Assembly (NCBI GenBank): GCA_036873755.1
Contig: JAVTVY010037248.1
Span: 99,281-163,280 of the forward strand
Direction: 5' to 3'
Length of the DNA stretch: 64,000 nt
From: Hanleya hanleyi
Taxonomy: Eukaryota; Mollusca; Polyplacophora; Lepidopleurida; Hanleyidae
The position numbers and the translations under genes are program-made. Shown here piece by piece: positions 44,479 through 54,409 of this stretch; within the stretch, counting starts at the first letter, position 1, and each line of letters starts with the position of its first letter. The notes under the pieces are model-generated. The model had not been told where the DNA came from. It was given only the letters and a program-made list of their open reading frames with translations, and made no database searches.

Positions 44479-45528
44479 ATGGCAGATCAGGCCGTGCGAG
44501 TGCAAGATCTGCAGGCCATAGCACAGGGCGTAACAACATTAGTAAACGCCGTGCGTGCTGACAATTCAGCTCATGAACAATCACGAGTACAACGTGAGAG
44601 GTTACGAAATCACGTTGCGGCTATTCGTAAATGTGATGGACTCATACCGGCCGAGGTGCGCGACTGGTTAGAAGAATGCAACACGGCGATACGGGATGTT
44701 CGAGACATCAATGGGAGTCCAGCACATTTGGCGATATGGACGACAGCCGGAGGTCTCCGAAGGGAGATCGATTTATTTCTTGAGGACAAGGGCAATGCCA
44801 CCGTAACTTGGCAAACAATTAGGCAACATGTGGTAACGGCATTTGTATCCACAAATGAAGATGAGAGATTAAAATGTGAATTAGAATCGATTCACCAGAG
44901 ACCAGGAGAAACTGTGTATACATACAATAGGCGATTTCGGGACTTGGCGAGACGTGCGTATCCAGATGTAAATGACGACTCGAAACGTGTCATACTTCGT
45001 GCTTATATCAGGTCACTACAGGATAAGCAGTTGCCACGCAAAATCGTGATGAACAAACGGGCCGAAGATGTAAATGCGGCTATGACCTATATCGAGGATC
45101 AAGCATCCCGGTTAGACTTACTATCTACTATGAACTTAGACGAAGCAGTGCCGATGGAAGTTGACGCTTCTCATAACCCTGTCGAGAGATGTTTAGAGGA
45201 AATCCGACAGAACCGAGGTGTCATAGAGGCACATCAGAAATTAGTGAACAATCGATTGAGCCGGTTGGAATGTGATCAACGCCGACAGCAGGAAAATACC
45301 ACGATGCGAGCCCGGAGTGATCAGCGACTGCCAATTACACGAAACAATGGTCCGAGACGTGCCAGGCAGAGACAACCAATCACTTGTTGGAGATGCGAGC
45401 AGACCGGACACAGAATGGCGGTATGTCGTAATCCACCTAGTCCACGCTTCCAAACAACTCATGAGCAGGCGGGAAACGGCAGAGGGCCGAGCGCTCGATC
45501 ATTCCAGGGAGGTTCTCGGCCCAATTAA
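44479..45528 (+). CDS. gag: Gag of the Ty3/gypsy element
   Basis: 349 codons, ATG at 44479 to TAA at 45526-45528. The N-terminal half is helical capsid-like sequence (VRDWLEECNTAI, WQTIRQHVVTAFVS, ETVYTYNRRFRDLARRAYPD). The C-terminal basic tail contains one CCHC zinc knuckle, CWRCEQTGHRMAVC (C-x2-C-x4-H-x4-C). This assembles the particle and binds the genomic RNA. The pol frame overlaps the end in -1, and a slippery heptamer plus stem-loop lies at 45471-45522. No internal stop. Confidence 0.9.
   Translation: MADQAVRVQDLQAIAQGVTTLVNAVRADNSAHEQSRVQRERLRNHVAAIRKCDGLIPAEVRDWLEECNTAIRDVRDINGSPAHLAIWTTAGGLRREIDLFLEDKGNATVTWQTIRQHVVTAFVSTNEDERLKCELESIHQRPGETVYTYNRRFRDLARRAYPDVNDDSKRVILRAYIRSLQDKQLPRKIVMNKRAEDVNAAMTYIEDQASRLDLLSTMNLDEAVPMEVDASHNPVERCLEEIRQNRGVIEAHQKLVNNRLSRLECDQRRQQENTTMRARSDQRLPITRNNGPRRARQRQPITCWRCEQTGHRMAVCRNPPSPRFQTTHEQAGNGRGPSARSFQGGSRPN
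45471..45522 (+). promoter_or_regulatory. -1 ribosomal frameshift signal (GGGAAAC + stem-loop)
   Basis: GGGAAAC at 45471-45477 is a canonical X XXY YYZ heptamer, read in gag as GGA AAC (codon starts 45472 and 45475). Six nucleotides downstream, GGGCCGAG (45484-45491) can pair perfectly with CTCGGCCC (45515-45522), giving an 8-bp GC-rich stem. The -1 frame is open from 45471 through the protease DTG motif. Heptamer, spacer and stem all meet the known requirements for -1 frameshifting. Confidence 0.8.
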
Positions 45529-48500
45529 AATTAGATGGACAAACTATTACTGCACTGATTGACACGGGGGCGTCAACGTCACTACTACGTGCTGATGTGT
45601 GGCACAAACTATCTGGGAAGGGACCACTTAAGAAAACTGGTATAATATATGCTGTGAATGAGCAGCCTCTGAAGGTTTTGGGACAAACTGAAGTCAAATT
45701 TCTAAACGCGTCTCCTGTACCGATTGTTGTCTTTCCGGAGATGTTTCATCAGTGTATTTTGGGGTCTGATGCCTTACATATTGGAAAAGCTCAATTGGAC
45801 TATCCAAAAAGTCACATGCGATGGTTCGGTCGATTATACAAGTTAACGTCGACTGGACAACTGGGGGGTATCGACGCTGCAGGAAGTGTATACGAAACCA
45901 CGGGAAACAGGGAGATCGATGAAGTACTACACGAATACCGAGATGTTTTTGACGTATCAAAGAAACCAGGTGCAGGGAGACACCCGAGAGTGCAGTGTAC
46001 CATACCTAGTGGAGATCACCCACCTATCAGGCAGCGTGCGTACAGAATGCCCTTGATGAAACAGCATGTTGTCAAGGACCAAATAAAGGAGATGTTACAG
46101 GCAGGTGTTATTCGACCATCTTCATCACCTTGGGCGTCACCTATCACACTGGTACCGAAGAAGGATGGAACGATCAGGTTCGCCATCGATTACAGGAAAT
46201 TGAACTCTGTAACACGTAAGGACAGTTATCCATTACCTTTGATTTCAGACATTTTTGACTCTCTGCGTGGTGCATCTGTATTCACAACTCTAGACCTCAA
46301 GTCTGGATATTGGCAAATACCTGTCTCACCTGAGGACATTGAAAAAACTGCATTTACCTGCTCAGAAGGTTTATTTGAATGGAATTCCATGCCATTTGGA
46401 TTTTGTAACTCAGGTGCGGTTTTCCAAAGAGCCATGAATGACATTTTTCGAGATTATGTCGGTAAGTTTGTTGTTGTGTATGTTGACGACATTGTTATAT
46501 ACTCACGCAATGAAACTGAGCATGCTTATCATCTAAAACTAGTCTTGGGACGGTTATTAGAGTATAATTTACAACTCAAAAGAAAGAAGTGTGTCTTTGC
46601 GGCTAGGTCAGTAGATTTATTGGGGTATCACATTTCACAGCATGGTATTTCCCCACAAGATCAGAAAATTCAAGCTATCCGTGACATGTTCCCTCCCACC
46701 TCTGTAGAGGAAGTACGTTCTATTCTTGGCATGTCAGGATATTATCGTGCATGTGTCCCCAACTATGCTAACCTGGTAGAGCCTCTCGTGTCCTTGACAC
46801 GGAAGCATGTGAGGTTCAAATGGGGTCAGCCCCAGCAGAATGCATTTGATGAGGTGAAACGCCTCTTATGCAGTGATAGTGTACTAGCCTATCCAAACCC
46901 ACAGAAGCCATACAAATTGTTTACTGATGCATCCAACTATGCAGTAGGTGCAATTTTAGTGCAAAAAGATGAGCAAGGTGTTGACCGGGTCATACAGTAT
47001 GTGTCGGCCACCTTAAAAGATAGCCAGTTGAATTGGCCTGTCATAGAAAAAGAAGGATATTCTGTAGTCTATGCATTGAAAAAGCTAAGGCCATACCTCT
47101 ATGGCGCAAAATTTGTTGTTTACACTGATCATAAACCGTTGAAAAGTCTCTTTCTTGGTGAAGTTAGGAACACTAAAGTTCAACGATGGGCAGTTTTGAT
47201 AGCTGGGTATGGGTGTAAGATTGAATACATCAAAGGAAGCAAGAATGTCCGAGCAGACATGCTTTCAAGAATTCGAACACCTTATGAAGTTGCAACATTT
47301 GATACTAATGATTACATTATACCTGAGGTACCTGAGGGTGTCCTACCGTACGTGCCAATATCGGTATATGGCGTTGATGAAGTGACACTTCGCCAGGAAC
47401 AAAAACGGGAGTTCCCCACTCTATTTACTATTCCATCAGAGGAACATATGGTGCACAATGAAATAGTATATTCCACGAGATGTCCCTCGGCAGCTGATGC
47501 TGAATATCCCCGTGTGATCTTGCCGACCAGGTTTCGTAACCAGGTAATGGAGCAAGCACACCTTCGCGCAGGTCACCAGGGACTCTATAAGACCTTAGGT
47601 TTAGTCCGAGATGCATTCGTTTGGAAGGGCATGCGCAAAGACATTATGCGTATGTTGGACCGTTGTGCAACTTGTCAGGTAAATAGACGGGTGCGTAGTC
47701 GCCCAAAGTACACCGAAATGCCCATGCCAAAATATCCAGGTCAGATTGTTGGTATGGATTTGATCGGTCCACTGACTCGATCAAATAAAGGCCATTCCTA
47801 CATCTTGACGATAGTAGATCATTATTCAGCTTGGGCGGAAGCTTTTCCTATACGTTAGAAAACAGCTGAAAATGTGGAGGATAAATTTCTGGAAGAATAC
47901 TGTTCTAGACATGGAATTCCAGAGATCGTGATTACCGATCTGGGAAAGGAATTCAATTCCAATGAGTTGAGAGAAAAATTCAAGTTGCTAGGAATAGATC
48001 ACAGGCGCACGACTCCGTATCATCCTCAAACTAACGGTAAAACTGAACGTTTCAATCGAACCCTTAAGGAAATTCTCCAGAAGTTGGTCAATAATCAGTC
48101 TCGACATTGGAAAAGTGAACTCAGTTCAGCCTTGTTAGCTTATCGCAACACAAGACATGCCACAACTACGTACACGCCCTTTTATTTAACGTATGGGCGT
48201 CGTGCACGTTTACCATTCTCCCTACCTGTAGATGCTTCACAAGATCTTAGTGACCGTTTAAGTCCTGTGAGCAATGCACTTCACAAAGCACGTGAAGCGA
48301 CTGAAAAATCACGATTGTACCATCGTGAACAAATTAATCACCGAGCACGGGAGGGCGTGTTCAAGGTGGGCGACTCTGTGGTTGTTCATGCAGATGAGCG
48401 AATCAAACTGACAGCTCAGTGTGATCCACAGTATGAAATATCTAAGATTAACGGACCGGTAGCCCATATTCGACACCAGAGGTCAGGGAAAACTAGAGTA

Positions 48501-48977
48501 GTTAATGTCTCTAAGCTTCGAGTTGTCGATCCTCAGATTGTTTGGGATAATGTTCAGCCACGCCCCCGTCGTAACCCTGAGATAGGTACGCGGCAGAGTC
48601 TGAACAGAGCAGAACGCCAGTTTAACGTAGCTCCCGAGCAAGTTGAGACGCCCACGTCGCATGATAGGCAGTTGTCATACTCCTCCCCTTCTCCGAATGA
48701 TGAATCTACCAGTCAGTCTCCTAATACACTTCAAATTCCCGATGACACGGCAATTAATAGTGAAAGTCAAGTGCCCGATGTAGAAGATCCGCCTAATGCG
48801 GATGACACGCCGTCTGATATGGACGAGGAGACCCCCAATGAGCCAGACTCCTCGAATGAAATGGACGACTCACCGCATGGTTATTATTTGCGCAAGCGCA
48901 AACCTCCAGCCTTGAGTTCTCCTATAATCAGAAATAAACACCGTCGTACGTACACTTTTCGATACCAGTGGCTATGA
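45471..48977 (+). pseudogene. pol: Pol: protease, RT, RNase H, integrase; one in-frame TAG
   Basis: Continuous in one frame from the frameshift site except for one TAG (47856-47858). Order: aspartic protease LIDTGAS (45561), reverse transcriptase with FAIDYRKLNSVT, TLDLKSGYWQIPV and YVDDIVIYS, RNase H with LFTDASNYAVGAIL and YTDHKPLKSL, integrase zinc site H-x3-H ... C-x2-C (HLRAGH, CATC), core D (GMDLIGPL), D (ITDLGKEF) and E (NGKTERFNRTLKE), then a GPY/F-like domain (VFKVGDSVVVHADE) and an acidic tail. The stop falls between the first and second integrase D residues, so a full integrase is not made unless it is read through; no readthrough context was recognised. The last codon overlaps the env ATG. 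Confidence 0.9.
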
Positions 48978-50797
48978 CAGGGATCATGTTGCTCGTAGTA
49001 TATGTTTTGGCTATTACGGTCCCATTGGGATGGACTGCTATAACCCCACTGCGGAATGACATCCTTGTTACTGGACAGGTCCCTATTAGTTTGGTCAAGG
49101 CTGAGTGGACAGTTGTTGTGACTATTACGCCACCGGTATTCCCTGAGAATTTTCGTGCACATGTCCAAGAACTTTATCGTATGGTTAACGTCTCGTTTGA
49201 TCACCAGTATATTGAACGTTCTGACATGTTACCTTGGTTGCGTCGATTCCAGCATCTTGCGGTTCAGGTCGAACAAGCTGATATCGACCGTATATCTCCC
49301 CGTCGATTTCGAAGGGCGTTTCTAGATGTGGTGGGTGAAATTGGATCCGCCTTGTTTGGCATAGCAACGACCCGGGATGTTAATAAGTTAAGAGAACTGG
49401 TACAAACCACGTTAACGGCCGCCCATGGCATAGCTCATTTTGCAAATGAACTTGCGTCTGGAGTACATCACGCCTTTGATGAGATTGCACTTAATCGCGA
49501 TCGAATTAATCAACTTTCAAATGCTATGATTAACGTTACGCAATATCTAAATGATTTCACTCGGTCAGTTAGAGCGTCGCAGGTACAGATGTGGCGACGT
49601 ATTCTCCTCGTATTAAAGTTTAACCATATCTTGGATGCCATGGAATTAACTATGCAAACGTACAATGAAGCCCGTTTACAATACCAACGACAGTACGCCT
49701 CCGTGGAATTGGGTAGACTGACTGAGGAATTATTTCCATCATTGGAATTGCGAAAAGTACAAGACCTGTTACCAATAGGAGTTCAACTTATTGAACCATA
49801 CATGTGGTATTATCAACATATACTTGTGCAATCGCTGTGGCTACATGATGGTGTCGATTCTCTGCATTACGTGGCCACTCTCCCACTTGTTGACAATGGT
49901 GCCTATGTCGAATATAACATAAGGTCATGGGCTATGCCCTTACGTGCCCCCGGTCAGTTAATGAAAGTCATGTTATCCGCGGAACATATTGGGTTAAATA
50001 CGCGGATAGGTTGGTACTTCCACCCTGCACGGTGTATGGGACGTACACCGAAGGTTTGTTATGGCAACGCCATGATGGCGTCACAGCATATACCTTGTAT
50101 TGTGAGTATCTTATCAAATGTCACTAGTGATCTATGTCTGGTTCAGTTGAGTCAAACTAACGATACAACAAGTAAGATATTTGAACTTGCCCCAGGTGAA
50201 TTTATTGTGCAGACATTTGGAGAAAATATTCAAGAACATTGTGACGGTGTTCCTACGATGACACACACTCTAGGTGCAGGACTCTATTTGCTAAGTCCTA
50301 ATAATTGTACTTTTAGTGGTATGGATTGGAAGTTAAGTCAGGTGAAAGTGATGACTCACATGGTTTCTTTGCTAGCAACTGTCGTTTCTTTACCACCTGT
50401 CGACATACCTACCATTCTGAATGAGTCTAACATACTAACCTCGCTAAAACTTACACCCTGGCATGACCTTCGTAAGGTGAAATATGTGCCCCTTAAGCCG
50501 TTACGACCAGTGGAGTTAGAATACGGGTCTACTGTGTCGTTTTCCGAGATTTTGACGTACGTTTTTGGTTCAATTTTGTTTGTATGCATACTGTTGTTTG
50601 TTGTTTTTCGTATTATGAAACGTTTCAAGTTGTGTAACTTTTCTTGTATTTCTTGTTTTGATTGTTTTTCGAAGACTCCAGAGCAAACTTCTGTATCATC
50701 TGGTGTTAACACGCCTATGGCGGTCTTGTCCCAGGTCCGGCCGGCCTGTGGATTTGATTTTCCCCAACCTGCGGTTGACATTATATTGGAAAACTGA
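48974..50797 (+). CDS. env: Env-like glycoprotein, baculovirus F / errantivirus Env type
   Basis: 607 codons from the ATG at 48974, which overlaps the pol stop (ATGA). Starts with a signal peptide (MLLVVYVLAITVPLGWT). A basic site RFRR near residue 118 is followed by AFLDVVGEIGSALFG, a likely furin site plus fusion peptide, then a helical region with N-glycosylation sequons (NVTQ, NATM-like). Near the C-terminus is a membrane segment (ILTYVFGSILFVCILLFVV) and a short cysteine-rich tail (CNFSCISCFDCF). This layout is that of the F-type fusion proteins shared by baculoviruses and insect errantiviruses. No internal stop: the frame is intact. Expression is expected from a spliced or reinitiated mRNA; none could be verified. 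Confidence 0.85.
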   Translation: MTGIMLLVVYVLAITVPLGWTAITPLRNDILVTGQVPISLVKAEWTVVVTITPPVFPENFRAHVQELYRMVNVSFDHQYIERSDMLPWLRRFQHLAVQVEQADIDRISPRRFRRAFLDVVGEIGSALFGIATTRDVNKLRELVQTTLTAAHGIAHFANELASGVHHAFDEIALNRDRINQLSNAMINVTQYLNDFTRSVRASQVQMWRRILLVLKFNHILDAMELTMQTYNEARLQYQRQYASVELGRLTEELFPSLELRKVQDLLPIGVQLIEPYMWYYQHILVQSLWLHDGVDSLHYVATLPLVDNGAYVEYNIRSWAMPLRAPGQLMKVMLSAEHIGLNTRIGWYFHPARCMGRTPKVCYGNAMMASQHIPCIVSILSNVTSDLCLVQLSQTNDTTSKIFELAPGEFIVQTFGENIQEHCDGVPTMTHTLGAGLYLLSPNNCTFSGMDWKLSQVKVMTHMVSLLATVVSLPPVDIPTILNESNILTSLKLTPWHDLRKVKYVPLKPLRPVELEYGSTVSFSEILTYVFGSILFVCILLFVVFRIMKRFKLCNFSCISCFDCFSKTPEQTSVSSGVNTPMAVLSQVRPACGFDFPQPAVDIILEN

Positions 50798-51196
50798 GTT
50801 GAATGCAATTCTGCAGAATGGACATTTAACTTCCGGTGGGGAGGATGTGTGAAATTTCAAGTGAATGTTAGAGGAGTGCGCACCCTTAAAAGCATTTACT
50901 TGGTTTCATATTTCCCTGACCATCCTTTTAATGACTTATTTTAACCTAGTTTTGATTCATGATTTGATAATTTTGCTTTTGTTTGTCTTGCTATTATAAT
51001 ATTTGGAACATGTCAATTAATCTTTTCATTTTTTATTCTTTGGTATCTGATGTATCTGTTTTTGATTTTTAAATTGTAACCGATCTATTATAAGTCATTT
51101 TTCCTGCACGATACCATATGATATTTGCTATATATTGATGGATATATATGAGTTAATTGTTGTTGGGAGAACAATTAACTTGTGGTAACGGAGGTA
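50798..51196 (+). other. Env-LTR spacer with polypurine tract
   Basis: About 400 nt of AT-rich non-coding sequence between env and the 3' LTR. It ends in a short purine tract (AACGGAGG, 51187-51194) two bases before the LTR start, the likely plus-strand primer site. Confidence 0.6.
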
Positions 51197-52032
51197 TGTA
51201 AAATATGGAATGAGATAATGAAGGTTTTAGGCTCATTGATATTTTGATCATATATGTATCTTTTTGATTTCACATTTACCTTAATCAGTTCGGTTAAAAT
51301 GTTAGTTCGAGCGTTTATACATCTGAGAGCATATCTCTGCTAATTAAGCGGAAGCCAGGAAGTCTAAACCGGGGTATACACTTGTGTTGATAACGATACA
51401 GGCTAGAGATGTGGATTTGACACATCAGGTCAATTATAGCAGGCCTGGCTTCACATCATAAGTTAAAACGAATGATATCAAGCAAGAGGATGGCACTTGA
51501 GATTTAATTGGTACTCTAAATATAACTCGATTTACATTTTATATTGTAGAAATGAGAAATTGATAAAGGTCTTCTGTTAGTATGTAAGCTAGAGCCTGCA
51601 TGAATATGGTACGGTATTAAAGTGACACAGGTCAGGCCACAGCTGTGTTTAATTAACATTGCCAAGTATTTATTCCGGCAGGTCCCTAATTAATTGTTAC
51701 AATCCTGGAGTTAAGGGTTTTGTACCAGCCTCTGGTTCAAGTACTTATTTGTTTTACTGTATAAAATTCAATGTAATTTCAAAATGATTCGAGCAATAAC
51801 ATCTTGGCTTCAATCTGTACGGACGTTTTCAGGATATCTTTGATTTGCTGTACCAATGTCTATGTTATGATGCAGAAGTAATACAACATCAACCTCTATC
51901 ATCACAACGAGTTGTCTTGTAGTTCTTTGGCTTTGACTGAAGACGAACTTACGGAAACCAGGGTTATATAGAGAACATCCCCGTTGTCTATCACCTTCAC
52001 GTAATCAACTGATCGGACACTAAAATTCTATA
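51197..52032 (+). mobile_element. 3' LTR of the env-bearing Ty3/gypsy element
   Basis: Same start (TGTAAAATATGG) and end (AAAATTCTATA) as the 5' LTR; 836 versus 826 bp. Several indels and substitutions separate the two copies, so the insertion is not brand new although most coding frames survive. No target-site duplication is visible: left flank GAACCCAT, right flank ATCCGTAA. Confidence 0.9.
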
Positions 52033-52261
52033 ATCCGTAAAATTTTTGTGAAAAACCCTGCCGATATAGCGAAAATACAAAATGAACAGATGGCGCTGCA
52101 AAACCGGAGATCGGATAATAGGCCACTTTTTTGCGAGTCAAAAATGGTGCCATTGTATTCCTCGACCTCAAAAACGGTGTTCCCAAGTCTTACCGTTAAG
52201 GTTTACGACATTTTTGACCTCAGAAAAGACCTCGAAAAATGTTACAGCAAATTCCTAGTTA

Positions 52262-54366
52262 TAACTTATAACTAGATTTTGCCACGGCAAATTCTATATA
52301 CAAAACCTTATATCTAGATTTTGCCACGGCAAATTCTATATACAACCTCATATCTAGATTTTGCCACCATTTTCTTCATTTTTCATTAGTGGAATTAATA
52401 GGGAATTTCAAAACAACCTGCTCTTCAAGTAATTATGAGGTCGCTGGACACAAATCCGAGCTCAGAATTGAACTTGACATCAATCTCAACCTCCGAATCG
52501 ACCACCGATCAATTTGAATCAATTTGCATAGTTTGACCTTGTCGGAAGGTCATAAGAACTGAGCAGATGACCTTGACCTTTTGATGTGATGACCTCATGC
52601 CCCCTGCGTGGACCTATGACCTCGACTTCCGACCTCGCGATAAAAAATGCGATAGTACCATCAAAATGTAGGTCAGAGGTCAAGGGTGAGGTCATGGGTC
52701 AACGCACAGGTCATGGGGTCATCACATATCAGAAGGTCAAGGTCGTCCGCCTATATCTTGTGACCTTTCCACAAAGCAAAGAAGAGAAAGCCTAATCGTG
52801 GCATTGAAACAGCGTATTTTATAAATTAATTAAAGTAAAAATTATTTAAAAAAATGTTATGTATGTCACAGGGCATTGGATTTATTATATATTATGACGA
52901 CTTGTCTCTAGACTTTTTCTGCAGTCTCATATTGGCAATTAGCAACAAACTTCCCGAGGAAACATAGCGATACCGGAAGTAGTATACTCAGCACGCCATG
53001 CAGGCAACATATCCAATCTCTGTTCTTGCGGGCATCATATTTCAAAAGACCAATAGGATATCTTAACGATTAAGGGTAAAAATCGACATTTAAAAGTTCT
53101 CGCGCTTTCAATTTTTTGGCGGGAAAATGGGCGCCATCTTGATTCTGAAGAAAAAATTACTTTGGTGCAAAATCCTTCATGACAAAATACCAAAATATTT
53201 TCTTTGGTACCTTATCTATCATATGAAATGGTTTTTAGAATCACTTAAAAGTTTAGGTAGGCCAAACTGGCCATTTGATTTCAGACCATCGAAAACCACA
53301 AAGAAGTAAAGACGTAATTTTGAAGCTCCTGAAAGTTGAAGATAAAGGTAAGTTTTTGGTCTTTCTTTACCGGGTTTTTTGGTGCATTCGAGTGTATAAA
53401 CATACCGTCTATCATCGTACATTGAATATTGATGTAGAAGCAATGTACATTTTGAAATTTAGATGAAAAACCAAAGCGCCCGTTTTGATTCAGTTAAACA
53501 AAAACAGCAAAATTCCAAAGCGATATAGACAGCACTAGCTTTCTTAATGATTGACCGATCACTATCAAATTTTATATGTGGACACAGCTGGGACCGCCCT
53601 TCTAGAATACTGCACCCACTTTGACCTTGACCTCTACTTTGACCCAATTCCACAGTTTCATGTGTTAAAGTGTCTAATGGCCTCATTTTCGTTACTGTGC
53701 ACCTGAGACCTGTCAAATTTCTCTACGCTGAAGTCCGTGCCTCTCTCTATGTGGCATTATGTTTGATTGTTGCATTGATGTGATAACTACGTAATTTTGG
53801 AGCTCCTGAAAGTTGAAGATACAGATAAGTTTTTGGTCTTTCTTTACCGGGTTTTTTGGTGCATTCGAGTGTATAAACATACTGTTCTTCATAAGGTCAT
53901 AAGAACTGAACAGAAGACCTTGACCTTTTGGTATGTGATTACCCCATGACCTGTGCGTTGATCCATGACCTCAACTTTGACCTCTGACCCAGGGTCAAAA
54001 TTTGCGATAGTACATTTTGATGGTACTATCGCATTTTTTATCGCGAGGTCGGAAGTCAAGGTCGAGGTCATAGGTCCACGCAGGGGTAATGGGGTCATCA
54101 CATATCAAAAGGTCAAGGTCATCTCAGTTCTTATGACCTTCCGACAAGGTCAAACTCTATGCAAATTGATTCAAATTGATCGGTGGTCGATTCGGAGGTT
54201 AAGATTGAGGTCAAGGTCAATTCTGACCTCGGATTTGTGTCCAGCGACCTCATAATTACTTGAAGAGCAGGTTGTTTTGAAATTCCCTATTAATTCCACT
54301 AATGAAAAATGAAGAAAATGGTGGCAAAATCTAGATATAAGGTTGTATATAGAATTTCCCGTGGAA
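52262..54366. mobile_element. 2.1 kb inverted-repeat (fold-back) element with AGGTCA-rich arms
   Basis: The left arm (52262-52750) and right arm (53890-54366) are inverted copies: TTGCCACGGCAAATTCTATA, TTTTGCCACCATTTTCTTC, GCTCTTCAAGTAATTATGAG, CGAATCGACCACCGATCAAT, GATGACCTTGACCTTTTG. Between them, about 1.1 kb carries no recognised gene; its middle holds a GATAGTACATTTTGATGGTACTATC palindrome near 54010, belonging to the right arm. Arms contain dozens of TGACCT/AGGTCA half-sites. The same family forms a tight palindrome at 57715-58515. Confidence 0.7.
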
Positions 54367-54409
54367 GTCCCTACGTCACAGATGTCATGATCTTCTGAGA
54401 GCGATGACG

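Noticed and set aside
49185..49367. Small minus-strand ORFs inside gag, pol and env
   Set aside because: Shadows of the intact plus-strand frames with no independent support.
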